A DNA stretch of 64,000 bases, from positions 1 through 64,000 of the forward strand of contig JBBIIK010000021.1 of NCBI GenBank assembly GCA_037446555.1, read 5' to 3'. Positions within the stretch are counted from its first letter, which is position 1. Each line of letters opens with the position of its first letter. This document shows, one piece after another, positions 36,062-44,880 of this stretch. The position numbers and the translations under genes were made by a program. The DNA is from JANWVO01 sp037446555. GTDB lineage: Bacteria > Acidobacteriota > Terriglobia > Bryobacterales > Bryobacteraceae. The notes under the pieces were generated by a model. The model saw only the letters and a list, made by a program, of their open reading frames with translations. It had not been told where the DNA came from and ran no database searches.

Positions 36062-37696
36062 TCAATCCTCGATCATTTCCGACTTCCAGCGGCCGCGATT
36101 CTGGAGCAGGCGCACTTCTTCCAGGGCCATCTCTTTCAGCCGCAGCGTGTCCACCTTGGCCACGCGGTTCAGAGGCATCTGGCCGGGTTCGAGAATCACG
36201 TAGTGCAACGGGCGTTTGTAGGAGGTCAGCGCGCGCGCATGGCGGCGCAGCTCGGATTCGGCCAGTTCCACGCCGGGCTTCTTCTCGACAAAGGCGACGA
36301 TTGCTTCCACCCAGACGGGATGCGGCACGCCGGCGACGCCGCAGGAGGCAACCTTGTCCGAAAGCTGGCAAATATGGTCCTCGACGTCGCCCGGGAAGAC
36401 CTGATAGCCGGCGGGCTTGATCACCCATTTGGCGCGCCCGTTGAAGTGCAGGCCCTGCGCGTCCGCCCAGCCCATGTCGCCCGTGTAGAGCCAGCCGTCC
36501 GTGGAGATCGTGCGCCGCGTGGCCTCGTCGTCGTTCAGGTATCCGGCGAATGTCTGCGGGCCGCGGAAGCACACATGCCCGATCTCCCCGGGCGGCAATT
36601 CCGCTCCGGCGGTGCCGTCCTCGCGCATCGGCTCGCGGATCGACATCGGATAAATCGGCGCGGCATGACCGAGGCTGGCAGCGATGGCCTCGACGTCGCC
36701 GCTGACAGGCGTGTAGGTGCAGAATCCCGAAGTCTCCGTGAGCCCAAGCCCGGTGCCGATGCGCGGCGCCATGGCGCGGAGCTTCTCCAGAAACGGGCGG
36801 GGCACGCTCTGTCCTCCATAGACGGCGATCTCCAGCGAGCGCAGGTCGCGCTCGGCATAGCTGGAGTGACGCCACTCCATGAGAAACATGGCGGGGATCT
36901 GCCCGAGCAGCCTCACCTGATAGCGTTCGACCGCCTCCAGCGTCTTGCCGGGATCGAAGATTTCCAGCGTCACTGCCGTGCCGCCCCAGAACAGCGTGGT
37001 CATGAGCAGCTCCGACTGGCAGCCGACATGCGACGGCGGCAGATGCACCATCACGCGGGAAGCCTCGAATTCAAAGGCCGTTCCGAGGCAGTAGTTCTGC
37101 GCCGTGATGCCGAGATGCGTGAGCAGCGCCGCCTTGGGGCTGCCCGTGGAGCCGGTGGTGAAGATCACCTGCACGCCGTCGCCGGGGCCGATTTCCGGCA
37201 GCGGCGCCTGCGGAGCATCCTGTGCCGCCCGTGCGATGAACTCGTGCATGGAAGAGGCATCGAAGAAGTGTTCCGGCGAGGGGGCATCTGCCGGCAGGCC
37301 GTAGGGCAGCGCTGTCGCGTAGCCGCGTGCGTTCGCCATGCGCAGGCTGCGTGCCGTCTCGGTGGGGGACAGCCGCAGATCCAGCGGCACGTGGATCACG
37401 CCCGCCAGAAAGCAGCCGTACTCGAGCACGATGTGATCGTCCGAGAGGGGCAGGGAAGTGGCGAAGCAATCGCCCTTGCGGTAGCCCGCCCGTGCGAGCG
37501 CCCGGGCGACAGCCGCTGACCGCTCCGCGAGCTGCCGGTAGGTCAACGACGTGCCGCGTGTGGCGTTCAGCACGGCGGGCGTGTCCGGCGCGCGCTCCGC
37601 CCAGTGGGCGACGACGCCGCCGAGGGTGTGCAGAGCGCCGAAGCGCGTCTCGAAATCGATCCACGTGCAGTCCCGAAAGGTCATCTTCGATATCAT
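36062..37696 (-). CDS. AMP-dependent acyl-CoA synthetase/ligase
   Basis: The product has 544 residues, normal for the ANL superfamily. Core motifs: FTTGSTGSPKAAL (P-loop, ~183-195), GLGLTETSG (A5), TDGWLYTGDMGWADAQGLHF (A7, with the ATP-binding aspartate), GRAKWVIKPAGYQVFPGDVE (A8 hinge), and the A10 catalytic lysine in NRVAKVDTL. It activates a carboxylic acid to acyl-AMP and then to a CoA thioester. The relative of long- or medium-chain synthetases is not clear from sequence. It lies downstream of a GH43-like gene's divergent start, only 9 bases away, and next to the OYE-GltD oxidoreductase (same strand, 117 bases), which could act on enoyl-CoA-type products. Confidence 0.85.
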   Translation of the reverse strand: MISKMTFRDCTWIDFETRFGALHTLGGVVAHWAERAPDTPAVLNATRGTSLTYRQLAERSAAVARALARAGYRKGDCFATSLPLSDDHIVLEYGCFLAGVIHVPLDLRLSPTETARSLRMANARGYATALPYGLPADAPSPEHFFDASSMHEFIARAAQDAPQAPLPEIGPGDGVQVIFTTGSTGSPKAALLTHLGITAQNYCLGTAFEFEASRVMVHLPPSHVGCQSELLMTTLFWGGTAVTLEIFDPGKTLEAVERYQVRLLGQIPAMFLMEWRHSSYAERDLRSLEIAVYGGQSVPRPFLEKLRAMAPRIGTGLGLTETSGFCTYTPVSGDVEAIAASLGHAAPIYPMSIREPMREDGTAGAELPPGEIGHVCFRGPQTFAGYLNDDEATRRTISTDGWLYTGDMGWADAQGLHFNGRAKWVIKPAGYQVFPGDVEDHICQLSDKVASCGVAGVPHPVWVEAIVAFVEKKPGVELAESELRRHARALTSYKRPLHYVILEPGQMPLNRVAKVDTLRLKEMALEEVRLLQNRGRWKSEMIED

Positions 37697-37705
37697 CTAC
37701 GAGCA

Positions 37706-38629
37706 GTGATCCGCGTTGCAATTGCTCTGTGTTGTCTTCCCGCCGCTGTGGCGCAGCCTTTCCTCTTCACTTCGTTTCGCGGCAATGGCGAGACGGGCGT
37801 GTATTTCGCTGTCTCGGAGGACGGCTACCGCTGGACGCCCGTGCGTGGCGATCAACCCGTCGTGCCGCCCCGGATTCCCGGCATGCTGATGCGCGATCCG
37901 TTCCTCGTCCGCGGACCGGACGGCCGCTGGCACATGCTCTGGACCACGGGCTGGACCCGTCTCAAAGAGGACGGTTCGCTGACCATCGGTTATGCGGGTT
38001 CGGCGGATCTGGCCACATGGTCCGAACAGCGGCGCATTCCCATTCCGCTGGAGGGCGCGCGCAACGCATGGGCGCCGGAGATGGTCTGGGATGAGAAACA
38101 GAAAGAGTGGATCGTGTTTTGGGCCAGCACGATTCCGGGGCGTTTCCCCGAAGGCGACGAGAGCGGCGGCTCGGGTTACAACCATCGCATCTGGGCCATG
38201 CGCACGCGGGATTTCGAGTCATTCACCCGGCCGGAGTTGTTCTTCGACCCGGGCTTCAACGTCATCGATTCGACCATCGTGCGCGCCGGGCGGCGCTGGC
38301 TGATGGTGTTCAAGGACGAGCGCCGGGACCCGCTCAAGAAGAACTTGCGGCTCGCATGGGCCTCGAGACCCGCGGGGCCCTGGCGCGCCGAGGCGGAAAC
38401 TTTCTCGAAAGCGTGGATCGAGGGGCCGTCTGTGATTCGGGCGGGGAGGGACTGGCTCATCTACTTCGATCACTACGGCAAGCCGCAGCACTATGGCGCC
38501 TACCGCACGCGGGACTGGCAGACGTTCGAGGACATCACGCAAAGAGTGCAGTTCCCGCCGGGTCACCGCCACGGCACGGTCGTGCGCATCAGCCGGCAGG
38601 ACAAGGAGAGGCTGTCCAGGCTGCAGTAA
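37706..38629 (+). CDS. Secreted GH43-like beta-propeller protein
   Basis: The product has ~307 residues from GTG with a signal peptide (VIRVAIALCCLPAAVAQ). The mature part is a five-bladed propeller of the GH43/GH117 type: MLMRDPFLVRGPDGRWHMLW (with the likely catalytic base aspartate in RDP), EGARNAWAPEMVWDEKQKEW (W-A-P-E, the usual modulating or acid region), GFNVIDSTIV and WIEGPSVIRAGRDWLIYFDH (with a candidate acid glutamate). It should cleave alpha-arabinose, galactose or related linkages in plant or algal polysaccharide. The start lies 9 bases from the divergent synthetase start, so no separate leader fits between them. Its end converges with the alpha-L-fucosidase gene 6 bases away. 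Confidence 0.75.
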   Translation: MIRVAIALCCLPAAVAQPFLFTSFRGNGETGVYFAVSEDGYRWTPVRGDQPVVPPRIPGMLMRDPFLVRGPDGRWHMLWTTGWTRLKEDGSLTIGYAGSADLATWSEQRRIPIPLEGARNAWAPEMVWDEKQKEWIVFWASTIPGRFPEGDESGGSGYNHRIWAMRTRDFESFTRPELFFDPGFNVIDSTIVRAGRRWLMVFKDERRDPLKKNLRLAWASRPAGPWRAEAETFSKAWIEGPSVIRAGRDWLIYFDHYGKPQHYGAYRTRDWQTFEDITQRVQFPPGHRHGTVVRISRQDKERLSRLQ

Positions 38630-38635
38630 GCGCGG

Positions 38636-39889
38636 CTACCGCCGTCCGCTGAAGTGCGCCATCATCGGTTTCAGCCGCACAGGCCCAAGGCCGGCCGTGA
38701 TCTCCACGCGCAACCTTATTGTCTCAACGGGGTCGAACAGCACGATCCGCTTGTAGCCGATCGTCGAGCCGCGCGCCACTTCCACCCATCGATCTCCGCT
38801 CCATGCCTCCACCGTAAATGAGCGCACCATCTGTCCGTAGGTGAGGTCCTCCGCAAGGACGACGCGATCCACGAGCCGCCTTTGCGGCAAGTTCAGGATG
38901 TGCGGGTTGTGCGGGTCCGCCGCCGCCAGAGGCTTGCCGTAGATCCGCTGCACTTCGGCGCCGAATTCCGCGAGCCGCTGTGCGTCCACTTCCGGCAACA
39001 GGCCCCGGTTGTCCGGCGCGATGCCCAGCACAAGCTGCGCGCCGCGCCCGGCCGTCTTGTGGTAGATCTCCATCAGCTCCTCGAGGGACTTGAGCCGCTT
39101 TTCCGAATCCGGGTGCCAGAACCAGTGCCCGTGCCGCAGGGGCGTGTCGGCTTCCGCCGGGCGCCAGCGCAGGATGCCGTAATTGTCCACCACGTTCCAG
39201 TTCTCCTCGTGGGCGAAGCCGCTCTCGTTGCCCACCCAGCGGATGTCGCCGTAGGGCATGAAATCCAGGCTGGCGAACAGCAGGGCGTTGGGCTGGTAAG
39301 TGCGCATGGTGCGGACGTAGCGGACGAAGTCGTATATGTGCCCTTCACTGCCCGCGCCGTCGAGCCAGAATTCGACCAGCGGCCCGTAGCGGGTGGCCAG
39401 TTCCGTCATCTGCGCGGCGTAGTAGTCGTCGTATTTCTTGTTGTCGGCGTAGCGCGGGTCATGGCGGTCCCACGGGGAGAGATAGATGCCGAAGCCGAGG
39501 CCATGCTTTCGGCACGCCTGTTCGACTTCGCGCACGACGTCTCCCTTGCCCTGCTTCCACGGGCTGCGCCGGACGCTGTAGTCGGTGTGGCGCGAGGGCC
39601 AGAGGCAGAAGCCATCGTGGTGCTTGGCGACCATGATCAGGTACTTTGCCCCGGCGGCTTTCGCCGCGCGGACCCACTGCTCGGCGTCGAGCTGTTTCGG
39701 ATCGAAGACAGAAGGATTCGCGGTTCCGTCTCCCCACTCGCGGTCCATGAACGTGTTGGGGCCGAAATGGACGAGCACGCCGATTTCGAGTTCATGCCAG
39801 CCGAGCTGCTGCGGGCTGGGCCGCAGGTCGGCGAAGTTTTGCGCCAGAAGGGGGGCGAGAGCAAGCAGCAGTCCCGTGATGATTCTCAT
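38636..39889 (-). CDS. Alpha-L-fucosidase (GH29)
   Basis: The product has 417 residues with a signal peptide (MRIITGLLLALAPLLAQ). GH29 landmarks: GVLVHFGPNTF (~37-47), KYLIMVAKHHDGFCLWPS (~82-99), GFGIYLSPWDRHDP and LVEFWLDGAG with the nucleophile aspartate D177. The C-terminal ~90 residues form a beta-sandwich (TVEAWSGDRWVEVARGSTIG). It removes terminal L-fucose from glycans in the periplasm. With the FucP-type transporter at 21274-22695 it would form a fucose-use pair, although the genes are 16 kb apart. The acid/base residue cannot be named with confidence. The upstream 158 bases lead to the divergent TPR lipoprotein gene. Confidence 0.85.
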   Translation of the reverse strand: MRIITGLLLALAPLLAQNFADLRPSPQQLGWHELEIGVLVHFGPNTFMDREWGDGTANPSVFDPKQLDAEQWVRAAKAAGAKYLIMVAKHHDGFCLWPSRHTDYSVRRSPWKQGKGDVVREVEQACRKHGLGFGIYLSPWDRHDPRYADNKKYDDYYAAQMTELATRYGPLVEFWLDGAGSEGHIYDFVRYVRTMRTYQPNALLFASLDFMPYGDIRWVGNESGFAHEENWNVVDNYGILRWRPAEADTPLRHGHWFWHPDSEKRLKSLEELMEIYHKTAGRGAQLVLGIAPDNRGLLPEVDAQRLAEFGAEVQRIYGKPLAAADPHNPHILNLPQRRLVDRVVLAEDLTYGQMVRSFTVEAWSGDRWVEVARGSTIGYKRIVLFDPVETIRLRVEITAGLGPVRLKPMMAHFSGRR

Positions 39890-40047
39890 GCCGCGAGGCT
39901 ATCACGGTCCGCCGGGGGCGCCGGGAGGATGAGCTGCGGAAGTTCCGGGGAAGCGCCGTCACACAGCAGGGCAGCGCGGAGATGCCCTGTCACCGGCACG
40001 CCCGGGGGCGCGTCTCATCTACTGAAGGGCTCGCACCCCGCCGTTTT

Positions 40048-40929
40048 ATGATGAAGTGGACAGGCCGCCTCATGAAATTCCTTCCTCCGGCGTGGGCCGC
40101 CCTGCTTGTGGCGTGCGCCACAGGACTCGCCTCTGACGTGGAGCGGGCGCGCGCGCTTTTCGAGCGAGCCGAGTACCGGCAGGTGACCGGGCTGCTGAGA
40201 AGCTCACCGGAGCGTGAGACGCCCGAGGCGCAGTTCCTGGCAGGGCGGGCGTGGTATCAGCTGGGTGATTTCAAGCGCGCGGCGGAGGCGCTGTCGAAAG
40301 CTGCCGAGGCGCGTCCGAAGGATTCGAATGTGTGGCTCTGGCTGGGACGCGCGTGGGGGCGGCGGGCGGAGACGTCCAACTTCGTGGTGGCGCCCTCGTA
40401 TGCATCCAAAGCGAGGCAATGCTTTGAGAAGGCAGTAGCGCTCGATCCCAGCAACAAGGAGGCGCTGAACGATCTGTTCTCCTACTATCTGGAAGCGCCG
40501 GGCTTCCTGGGAGGCGGAATGGAGAAGGCGCAGGCGTTGATCGGCAAGATCCGCGAGCTCGATCCCACGGAGGCGGAGTACGCGCTGGCGCAGATCGCAG
40601 AGAAAAAGAAGCAGTACGATCAGGCGGAAGGGCACCTCAGGCGCGCAGTGGAGCTGGCGCCGAAGCAGGTGGGGCGGCTGATCGATTTGGCAAAGTTTCT
40701 GGCGCGACGTGGCAAGGTGCAGGAGGCGGAGCGGACGATGGACTCGGCCGCGGCGCTTGAGCCCGCGTCTCCGAAAGTGATGTTTGCTCGCGCCGAGCTA
40801 TACGTCAACACGCGACGCAACCCGCAGGAGGCGCGCCGGCTGCTAGAGGAGTATCTCAGGGCGCCGCTGACACCCGACGATCCGCCCCGGGAGGAAGCGC
40901 GGAAGCTGCTGGAGCGGATCGGGGGATAG
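40048..40929 (+). CDS. TPR-repeat lipoprotein
   Basis: The product has ~293 residues. The N-terminus carries a lipoprotein signal with lipobox LVAC (MKFLPPAWAALLVACAT), so it is likely anchored to a membrane. It contains at least five TPR-like helix pairs (ALFERAEYRQVTGLLRSS, AWYQLGDFKRAAEALSKAAE, ARQCFEKAVALDPSNKEALN, EKKKQYDQAEGHLRRAVELA, RRGKVQEAERTMDSAAALEP). TPRs bind proteins and may scaffold the transporter encoded next: the stop is followed after 9 bases by a MacB-like permease gene, then TolC. Start choice is open between adjacent ATGs at 40048 and 40051 and a later one at 40072. Confidence 0.7.
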   Translation: MMKWTGRLMKFLPPAWAALLVACATGLASDVERARALFERAEYRQVTGLLRSSPERETPEAQFLAGRAWYQLGDFKRAAEALSKAAEARPKDSNVWLWLGRAWGRRAETSNFVVAPSYASKARQCFEKAVALDPSNKEALNDLFSYYLEAPGFLGGGMEKAQALIGKIRELDPTEAEYALAQIAEKKKQYDQAEGHLRRAVELAPKQVGRLIDLAKFLARRGKVQEAERTMDSAAALEPASPKVMFARAELYVNTRRNPQEARRLLEEYLRAPLTPDDPPREEARKLLERIGG

Positions 40930-40938
40930 GTTCTCCGG

Positions 40939-42159
40939 ATGCCGCCCCTCTACCTTCTGAAGGAATGCCTGCGGTTCAGCTTTCAGGCGCTGGTCGCAAA
41001 CCGGATCCGCACAGCGCTGACCGCGCTGGGGCTAGTGATCGGCAATGCCAGCGTGATCCTGGTGGTCACCATTTCGCTGACCAGCAGGGACATCATTCTC
41101 GACAAGATCCGCGGCATCGGCTCCAACCTCGTGATGGCCTACTATGACGCCGGCGGGCAGGATGTGACGCGCGCCGCGGCCGACTATGTGAAGCTGGCCG
41201 ACGTTGAGGCTGTGCGGCGGCAGATGGCAGGCCGCATCGTGGCCGCCTCGGCGGTTCTGAATTCCACCGATACAGTGATCGTCGCCGGACAACAGCGAGA
41301 CATCCGGATCATCGGCACGGACGAATACTATCCGGAAGTGCGGAGCCTGCAGTTGCTGGCCGGGCGTTTCCTGGATCCGTCCGACATTGCACTGCGGCAG
41401 AAGGTGGCGATGCTTGACGACAAGCTGGTGGCGACGCTGTTCGGAGGCACCTCGGCTGCCATCGGCCACACTGTGAAGATCCGGTCGCTCGAGTTTGCCG
41501 TCGTGGGCGTGTTCCGCGAGCGGACGTCCACGTTCGGGCAGTCCGAATTGGGCGACCACGGCGCGGCGCTGATTCCCTACACGGTACAGCGCTACTTCGT
41601 GGATGTGGAGCGCGTCGATCCGATGTACGTGCAGGTCCGCGTGGCGGAGGACGTGCCCGCCGTGACGCAGGAGATTGCCAGCATCCTGGCGTCGCGCCAC
41701 CGTCCCGGTGCGCGCTACACGGTGCAGAACCTCACGGCGATCCTCGACGCCGCTTCCGCCATTGCGACCGTGTTGACCATCGTGCTGATCCTGATTTCGG
41801 CGATTGCGCTGGTCATTTCGGGGATCGGGATCATGAACATCATGCTGGTGACGGTCACCGAGCGGACGCGCGAAATCGGCATCCGGATGTCGCTGGGGGC
41901 GTCGCGCCGCGTGATCCTGCTGCAGTTCCTGTTCGAGGCGCTGCTGATCAGCACGGGAGGGGGCGTTCTGGGGATCCTGCTGGGGGTGAGCCTGCCGGTG
42001 ATCGCCAACTCGCTTCAGAGCGAGGTTTACATTCCCGTGTCGAAGCTGTCGATTGCGGTGGCGTTCTTGGTTTCGGCCTTTGTGGGCGTGGCGTTCGGGC
42101 TCCTGCCGGCCAACCGTGCGGCGCGGCTGAACCCCACCGAGGCGCTGCGTTACGAGTGA
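40939..42159 (+). CDS. MacB/FtsX-type ABC transporter permease
   Basis: The product has 406 residues. The plan is that of a MacB permease without its fused ATPase domain: an N-terminal helix (RTALTALGLVIGNASVILVV, ~24-43), a large periplasmic domain (~60-270), then three helices (~275-300, 330-355, 365-390) with the FtsX block SGIGIMNIMLVTVTERTREI (~294-313) and GIRMSLGASRR just after. The end DLLPANRAARLNPTEALRYE-type signature (here LLPANRAARLNPTEALRYE) is diagnostic. These pumps expel antibiotics, lipids or peptides by mechanotransmission from a separate ATPase. No ATPase or membrane-fusion gene is adjacent. It lies between the TPR lipoprotein and TolC genes in one direction. Confidence 0.88.
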   Translation: MPPLYLLKECLRFSFQALVANRIRTALTALGLVIGNASVILVVTISLTSRDIILDKIRGIGSNLVMAYYDAGGQDVTRAAADYVKLADVEAVRRQMAGRIVAASAVLNSTDTVIVAGQQRDIRIIGTDEYYPEVRSLQLLAGRFLDPSDIALRQKVAMLDDKLVATLFGGTSAAIGHTVKIRSLEFAVVGVFRERTSTFGQSELGDHGAALIPYTVQRYFVDVERVDPMYVQVRVAEDVPAVTQEIASILASRHRPGARYTVQNLTAILDAASAIATVLTIVLILISAIALVISGIGIMNIMLVTVTERTREIGIRMSLGASRRVILLQFLFEALLISTGGGVLGILLGVSLPVIANSLQSEVYIPVSKLSIAVAFLVSAFVGVAFGLLPANRAARLNPTEALRYE

Positions 42160-42208
42160 CGCCCGGCCCGGCGCCAACGGGGGCGGGCTACGCTGTGGAG
42201 TATCAGCC

Positions 42209-43486
42209 ATGCGAGTCTTCATTACTGTTTGCCTGATGATCGGACCTGCGGCTGCCGCGCCCAGGATTCTCACGCTGCGCGGGGCGGTGGAGCTCGCCTC
42301 ACGCCAGAGCCCGGAGGTGGTGCTGGCGCGTCTCGATGAGCAGCACGCGGCGCTGGAAGCGCAGGCCGTGCGCGAGCCGGCGCTGCCGCGCCTGATCGTG
42401 GGCAGCGGGCTGGCGTATTCAAGCGGCATGCCGATGTCGATAGAGGGCGCGACTCCGGCCGTCGTCCAGGCCAAGGCTGTGCGCGCGTTGTGGAACCGGC
42501 CGCAGGGCTTCCAGGTGGCGCAGGCGCGCGAGAGCGCGCGTGCGGCTTCGGCCGCGGCCGAGGCGGCGCGTGAAAACGCGGCCCTGCGAGTGGCGGCTCT
42601 GTATCTCGATCTGGAAAGGCTGGCGCGGCAGGGCCAGGCGGCGCAACGGCAACTGGAGCACGCGCAGAAGATCGAGGCGGCCGCGCGGCTTCGGGCCGAA
42701 GAGGGCCGCGAGATACCCCTGGAGGCGCGGCGCGCAGCGCTGGAGACGGCGCGGGCGCGGCTGAAGCTCCAACAGTTGGCTGGACAGCGCAGGGCTGTGT
42801 CGCAGGCTCTTGCCTCCGCGCTTGGGCTGGACCCTTCCGAGGAGATTCAGCCGGTGGCGGAGGACCGCGGTGCGCTTGCGGCTCTGCCGGAGGAAGAAGC
42901 CGCCGTGGCGGCTGCGCTCCGCGATGATACGGAGATCCGGCGGCTGGAGGCTGAAGTGGCTGCCAAGAACTTCGAGGCCCGCTCGTTCCGCGCCATGCGG
43001 CTGCCGCGCATCGACCTGGTGGTGCAATACGGGCTGCTGGCGAAATTCAACAACTACGAGAAATTCTTCAACCGGTTCGAGCGTCACAACGGGCAGCTGG
43101 GCGCGTCGATCCAGATCCCGCTGTTTGCCAACAGCCAGGACAATGCCCGCGCCGCGCAGGCGGAGATCGAGGCGCGGCGGCTGCAGGAGCAGATCCGGCA
43201 ACGCCGCCGGCGCCTGGAGAGCGATACGCGGCAGGCATGGCAGAAGGTGCGCGACGCGGAAGCGGCGCGCGAGCTGGCGCGCATGGATCTGGAGCTAGCG
43301 CGCGAGCAGGTGTCGCTGACGCTGGCGCGCGTGGAGGAGGGGCGCGCGTCTCTGCGAGAACTGGAGCAGGTGCGCTTTCAGGAACAGGAACGCTGGATTC
43401 TGTTTTATGATTCCGTGCATGACGTGGAGCTGGCGCGGCTGGAGCTGCTCCACCGCACGCAATCGCTGGCAGCAGCCCTGCGGTGA
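42209..43486 (+). CDS. TolC-family outer membrane efflux protein
   Basis: The product has 425 residues with a signal peptide (MRVFITVCLMIGPAAAA). Two structural repeats of long helices and short strands make up the TolC fold: LRGAVELASRQSPEVVLARL (~20-39) opens repeat one, and DDTEIRRLEAEVAAKNFEAR (~233-252) opens repeat two. Heptad-rich alanine/arginine helices (~95-200 and ~315-385) would form the periplasmic tunnel, with IDLVVQYGLLAKFNNYEKF as the second barrel strand region. It forms a trimeric outer-membrane duct for the export system that includes the MacB-like permease 49 bases upstream. The membrane-fusion partner is missing here. Confidence 0.85.
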   Translation: MRVFITVCLMIGPAAAAPRILTLRGAVELASRQSPEVVLARLDEQHAALEAQAVREPALPRLIVGSGLAYSSGMPMSIEGATPAVVQAKAVRALWNRPQGFQVAQARESARAASAAAEAARENAALRVAALYLDLERLARQGQAAQRQLEHAQKIEAAARLRAEEGREIPLEARRAALETARARLKLQQLAGQRRAVSQALASALGLDPSEEIQPVAEDRGALAALPEEEAAVAAALRDDTEIRRLEAEVAAKNFEARSFRAMRLPRIDLVVQYGLLAKFNNYEKFFNRFERHNGQLGASIQIPLFANSQDNARAAQAEIEARRLQEQIRQRRRRLESDTRQAWQKVRDAEAARELARMDLELAREQVSLTLARVEEGRASLRELEQVRFQEQERWILFYDSVHDVELARLELLHRTQSLAAALR

Positions 43487-43525
43487 CGGAAGGCGGCGGC
43501 TTGTGGTGAACTGAAGGATTCCGGG

Positions 43526-44248
43526 ATGGACTCGCCGCTCATTTTCCACGCGATCCAGTTCGCCTCAGTGGCTCACGCCGGCCAATACCGTAAGGGCACG
43601 CGCATCCCGTATCTAATTCACCCGCTGCGGGTGGCGGCCATCCTGCTGGAAGCCGGCTGCGCGGAGGATCTCGCCGTCGCCGCCGTGCTGCACGACACGG
43701 TGGAGGACTGTTTTGTCACGCTGGAGCAGATCCGGCGGCTTTTCGGGGCACGGATCGCCGAGCTGGTGGCGGGCGCGAGCGAGCCGGACAAGAGCCTGCC
43801 GTGGGAGGACCGCAAGCAGCACACGATCGACTTCCTGCGCACTGCCGCGCCCGACCAGCTGCTGGTCTGTCTGGCGGACAAGCTGGACAACATCCGGTCG
43901 ATCCGTGAGGATCTGGCCCTGCATGGCGAACTGGCATGGCTGCGCTTCCGGCGCGGGCGGGAGAAACAGCAGTGGTACTACCAGAGTCTGGCGGAGGTGT
44001 TCAGCGAGCGTTGCGGAGAGGGGATCGGGGCGCGGATGGCCGCGATTTTCGAGGCGGAGGTCCGCGCCGTGTTCGCCCCCCGGTCGTGGCCTCTCCCGCC
44101 AACGCCGAATAGAGATTTCCGCCTCCCTGCTGGGCGGAAAGATCCAGCCTCAAGAAGGGAGCCGGGAGGAAGCGCCCTGGCGCGAACTGGCTCCGCCGGA
44201 TCGCCACCGCCACGCCCCTTGACTCCGCCGCGGTTTCAGCGTACCTAG
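43526..44248 (+). CDS. HD-domain hydrolase, RelA/SpoT or MESH1-like
   Basis: The product has 240 residues. The first ~180 form a (p)ppGpp-hydrolase-type HD domain: ASVAHAGQYRKGTRIPYLIH (~12-31; H17 and H31 are metal or substrate ligands), AAVLHDTVEDC (~52-62, the HD pair plus the ED catalytic motif) and VCLADKLDNIRSIRED (~113-128). It may hydrolyse ppGpp or a related nucleotide. Residues from ~181 are rich in Pro, Arg, Ser and Gly with no similarity, and look like non-coding DNA read through. The family normally ends near there, so the stop may be lost or frameshifted. A hairpin (44116-44140) lies within that tail. Confidence 0.7.
   Translation: MDSPLIFHAIQFASVAHAGQYRKGTRIPYLIHPLRVAAILLEAGCAEDLAVAAVLHDTVEDCFVTLEQIRRLFGARIAELVAGASEPDKSLPWEDRKQHTIDFLRTAAPDQLLVCLADKLDNIRSIREDLALHGELAWLRFRRGREKQQWYYQSLAEVFSERCGEGIGARMAAIFEAEVRAVFAPRSWPLPPTPNRDFRLPAGRKDPASRREPGGSALARTGSAGSPPPRPLTPPRFQRT
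44116..44140 (+). promoter_or_regulatory. Hairpin in the suspect 3' tail of the HD gene
   Basis: TTTCCGCC (44116-44123) and GGCGGAAA (44133-44140) form a perfect 8-bp stem with a 9-base loop, 130 bases before the next gene. It has no T run. If the HD protein really ends near 44060, this would be a leader element of the RsbR-like gene. Confidence 0.35.
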
Positions 44249-44271
44249 AACCTAGGACGGGAGGCGCCGCC

Positions 44272-44721
44272 ATGGTATCGGCGAAACTGATTCATCAAAT
44301 TGAAGATCATTGGGAAGCCATCACCGCCAGGTTCCTGCGCCGTCTGAGGCAGCAGCAGGGGTTGCCGCACATCAGCCGCACGCCCGAATCCGAGTTGACA
44401 GAGATTTGCAGAAAGCTGATGAGGAATCTCGGCCACTGGCTTGTGTCGAGCTCCGAAGAGGAGATTGCCACCCTGTACGAGAAAGTGGGGCGCGACCGTT
44501 ACGCGCAGGGCATCCCGCTGAGCGAGAGCATCCGCGCCGTGCAACTCCTCAAGGAGGCTGCGCTCGACTATATTCGCGACGAGGCATTCGTACAAACCAG
44601 CGTCGATCTATACGCAGAAGAGGAGATGGAACTCCAGCTCGGACGGTTCTTCGACCTGCTCACCTTCTACCTCGCCCGCGGTTACGAACGGGCTTGTGGA
44701 ATGGCCGCCGGCAACACGTGA
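44272..44721 (+). CDS. RsbR-like N-terminal sensor domain protein
   Basis: The product has 149 residues, all helical. The pattern (IHQIEDHWEAITARFLRRLR, LTEICRKLMRNLGHWL, KVGRDRYAQGIPLSESIRAV, ELQLGRFFDLLTFYLARGYE) matches the non-heme globin-like RsbRD N-terminal domain found in stressosome co-antagonists and in stand-alone sensors; GRDRYAQGIPLSE is its most typical stretch. There is no STAS domain. It may sense a redox or membrane state and bind a partner. GGGAGGCGCC lies just before the ATG. It follows the HD gene and precedes rpsO by 159 bases; no functional tie to the latter is evident. Confidence 0.65.
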   Translation: MVSAKLIHQIEDHWEAITARFLRRLRQQQGLPHISRTPESELTEICRKLMRNLGHWLVSSSEEEIATLYEKVGRDRYAQGIPLSESIRAVQLLKEAALDYIRDEAFVQTSVDLYAEEEMELQLGRFFDLLTFYLARGYERACGMAAGNT

Positions 44722-44880
44722 AACTGGCGGACGGAATTGGCGGGCTGAAGGCAAAGGGCCTGTTTCTCACCGGATGCGCATAGCCCTGCCGGCGGGCGGG
44801 GCAGGGGCGGGGGGATGTCTCTGTGCTATCCTGAGGGAGTACAAAGAGGAAGGTAACCTAAAGGAGCGCAAGGAAATCGA

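Noticed and set aside
44100..44240. A riboswitch before the RsbR-like gene
   Set aside because: The hairpin is real, but I could not match the surrounding bases to any known riboswitch core, such as cyclic di-GMP or fluoride.
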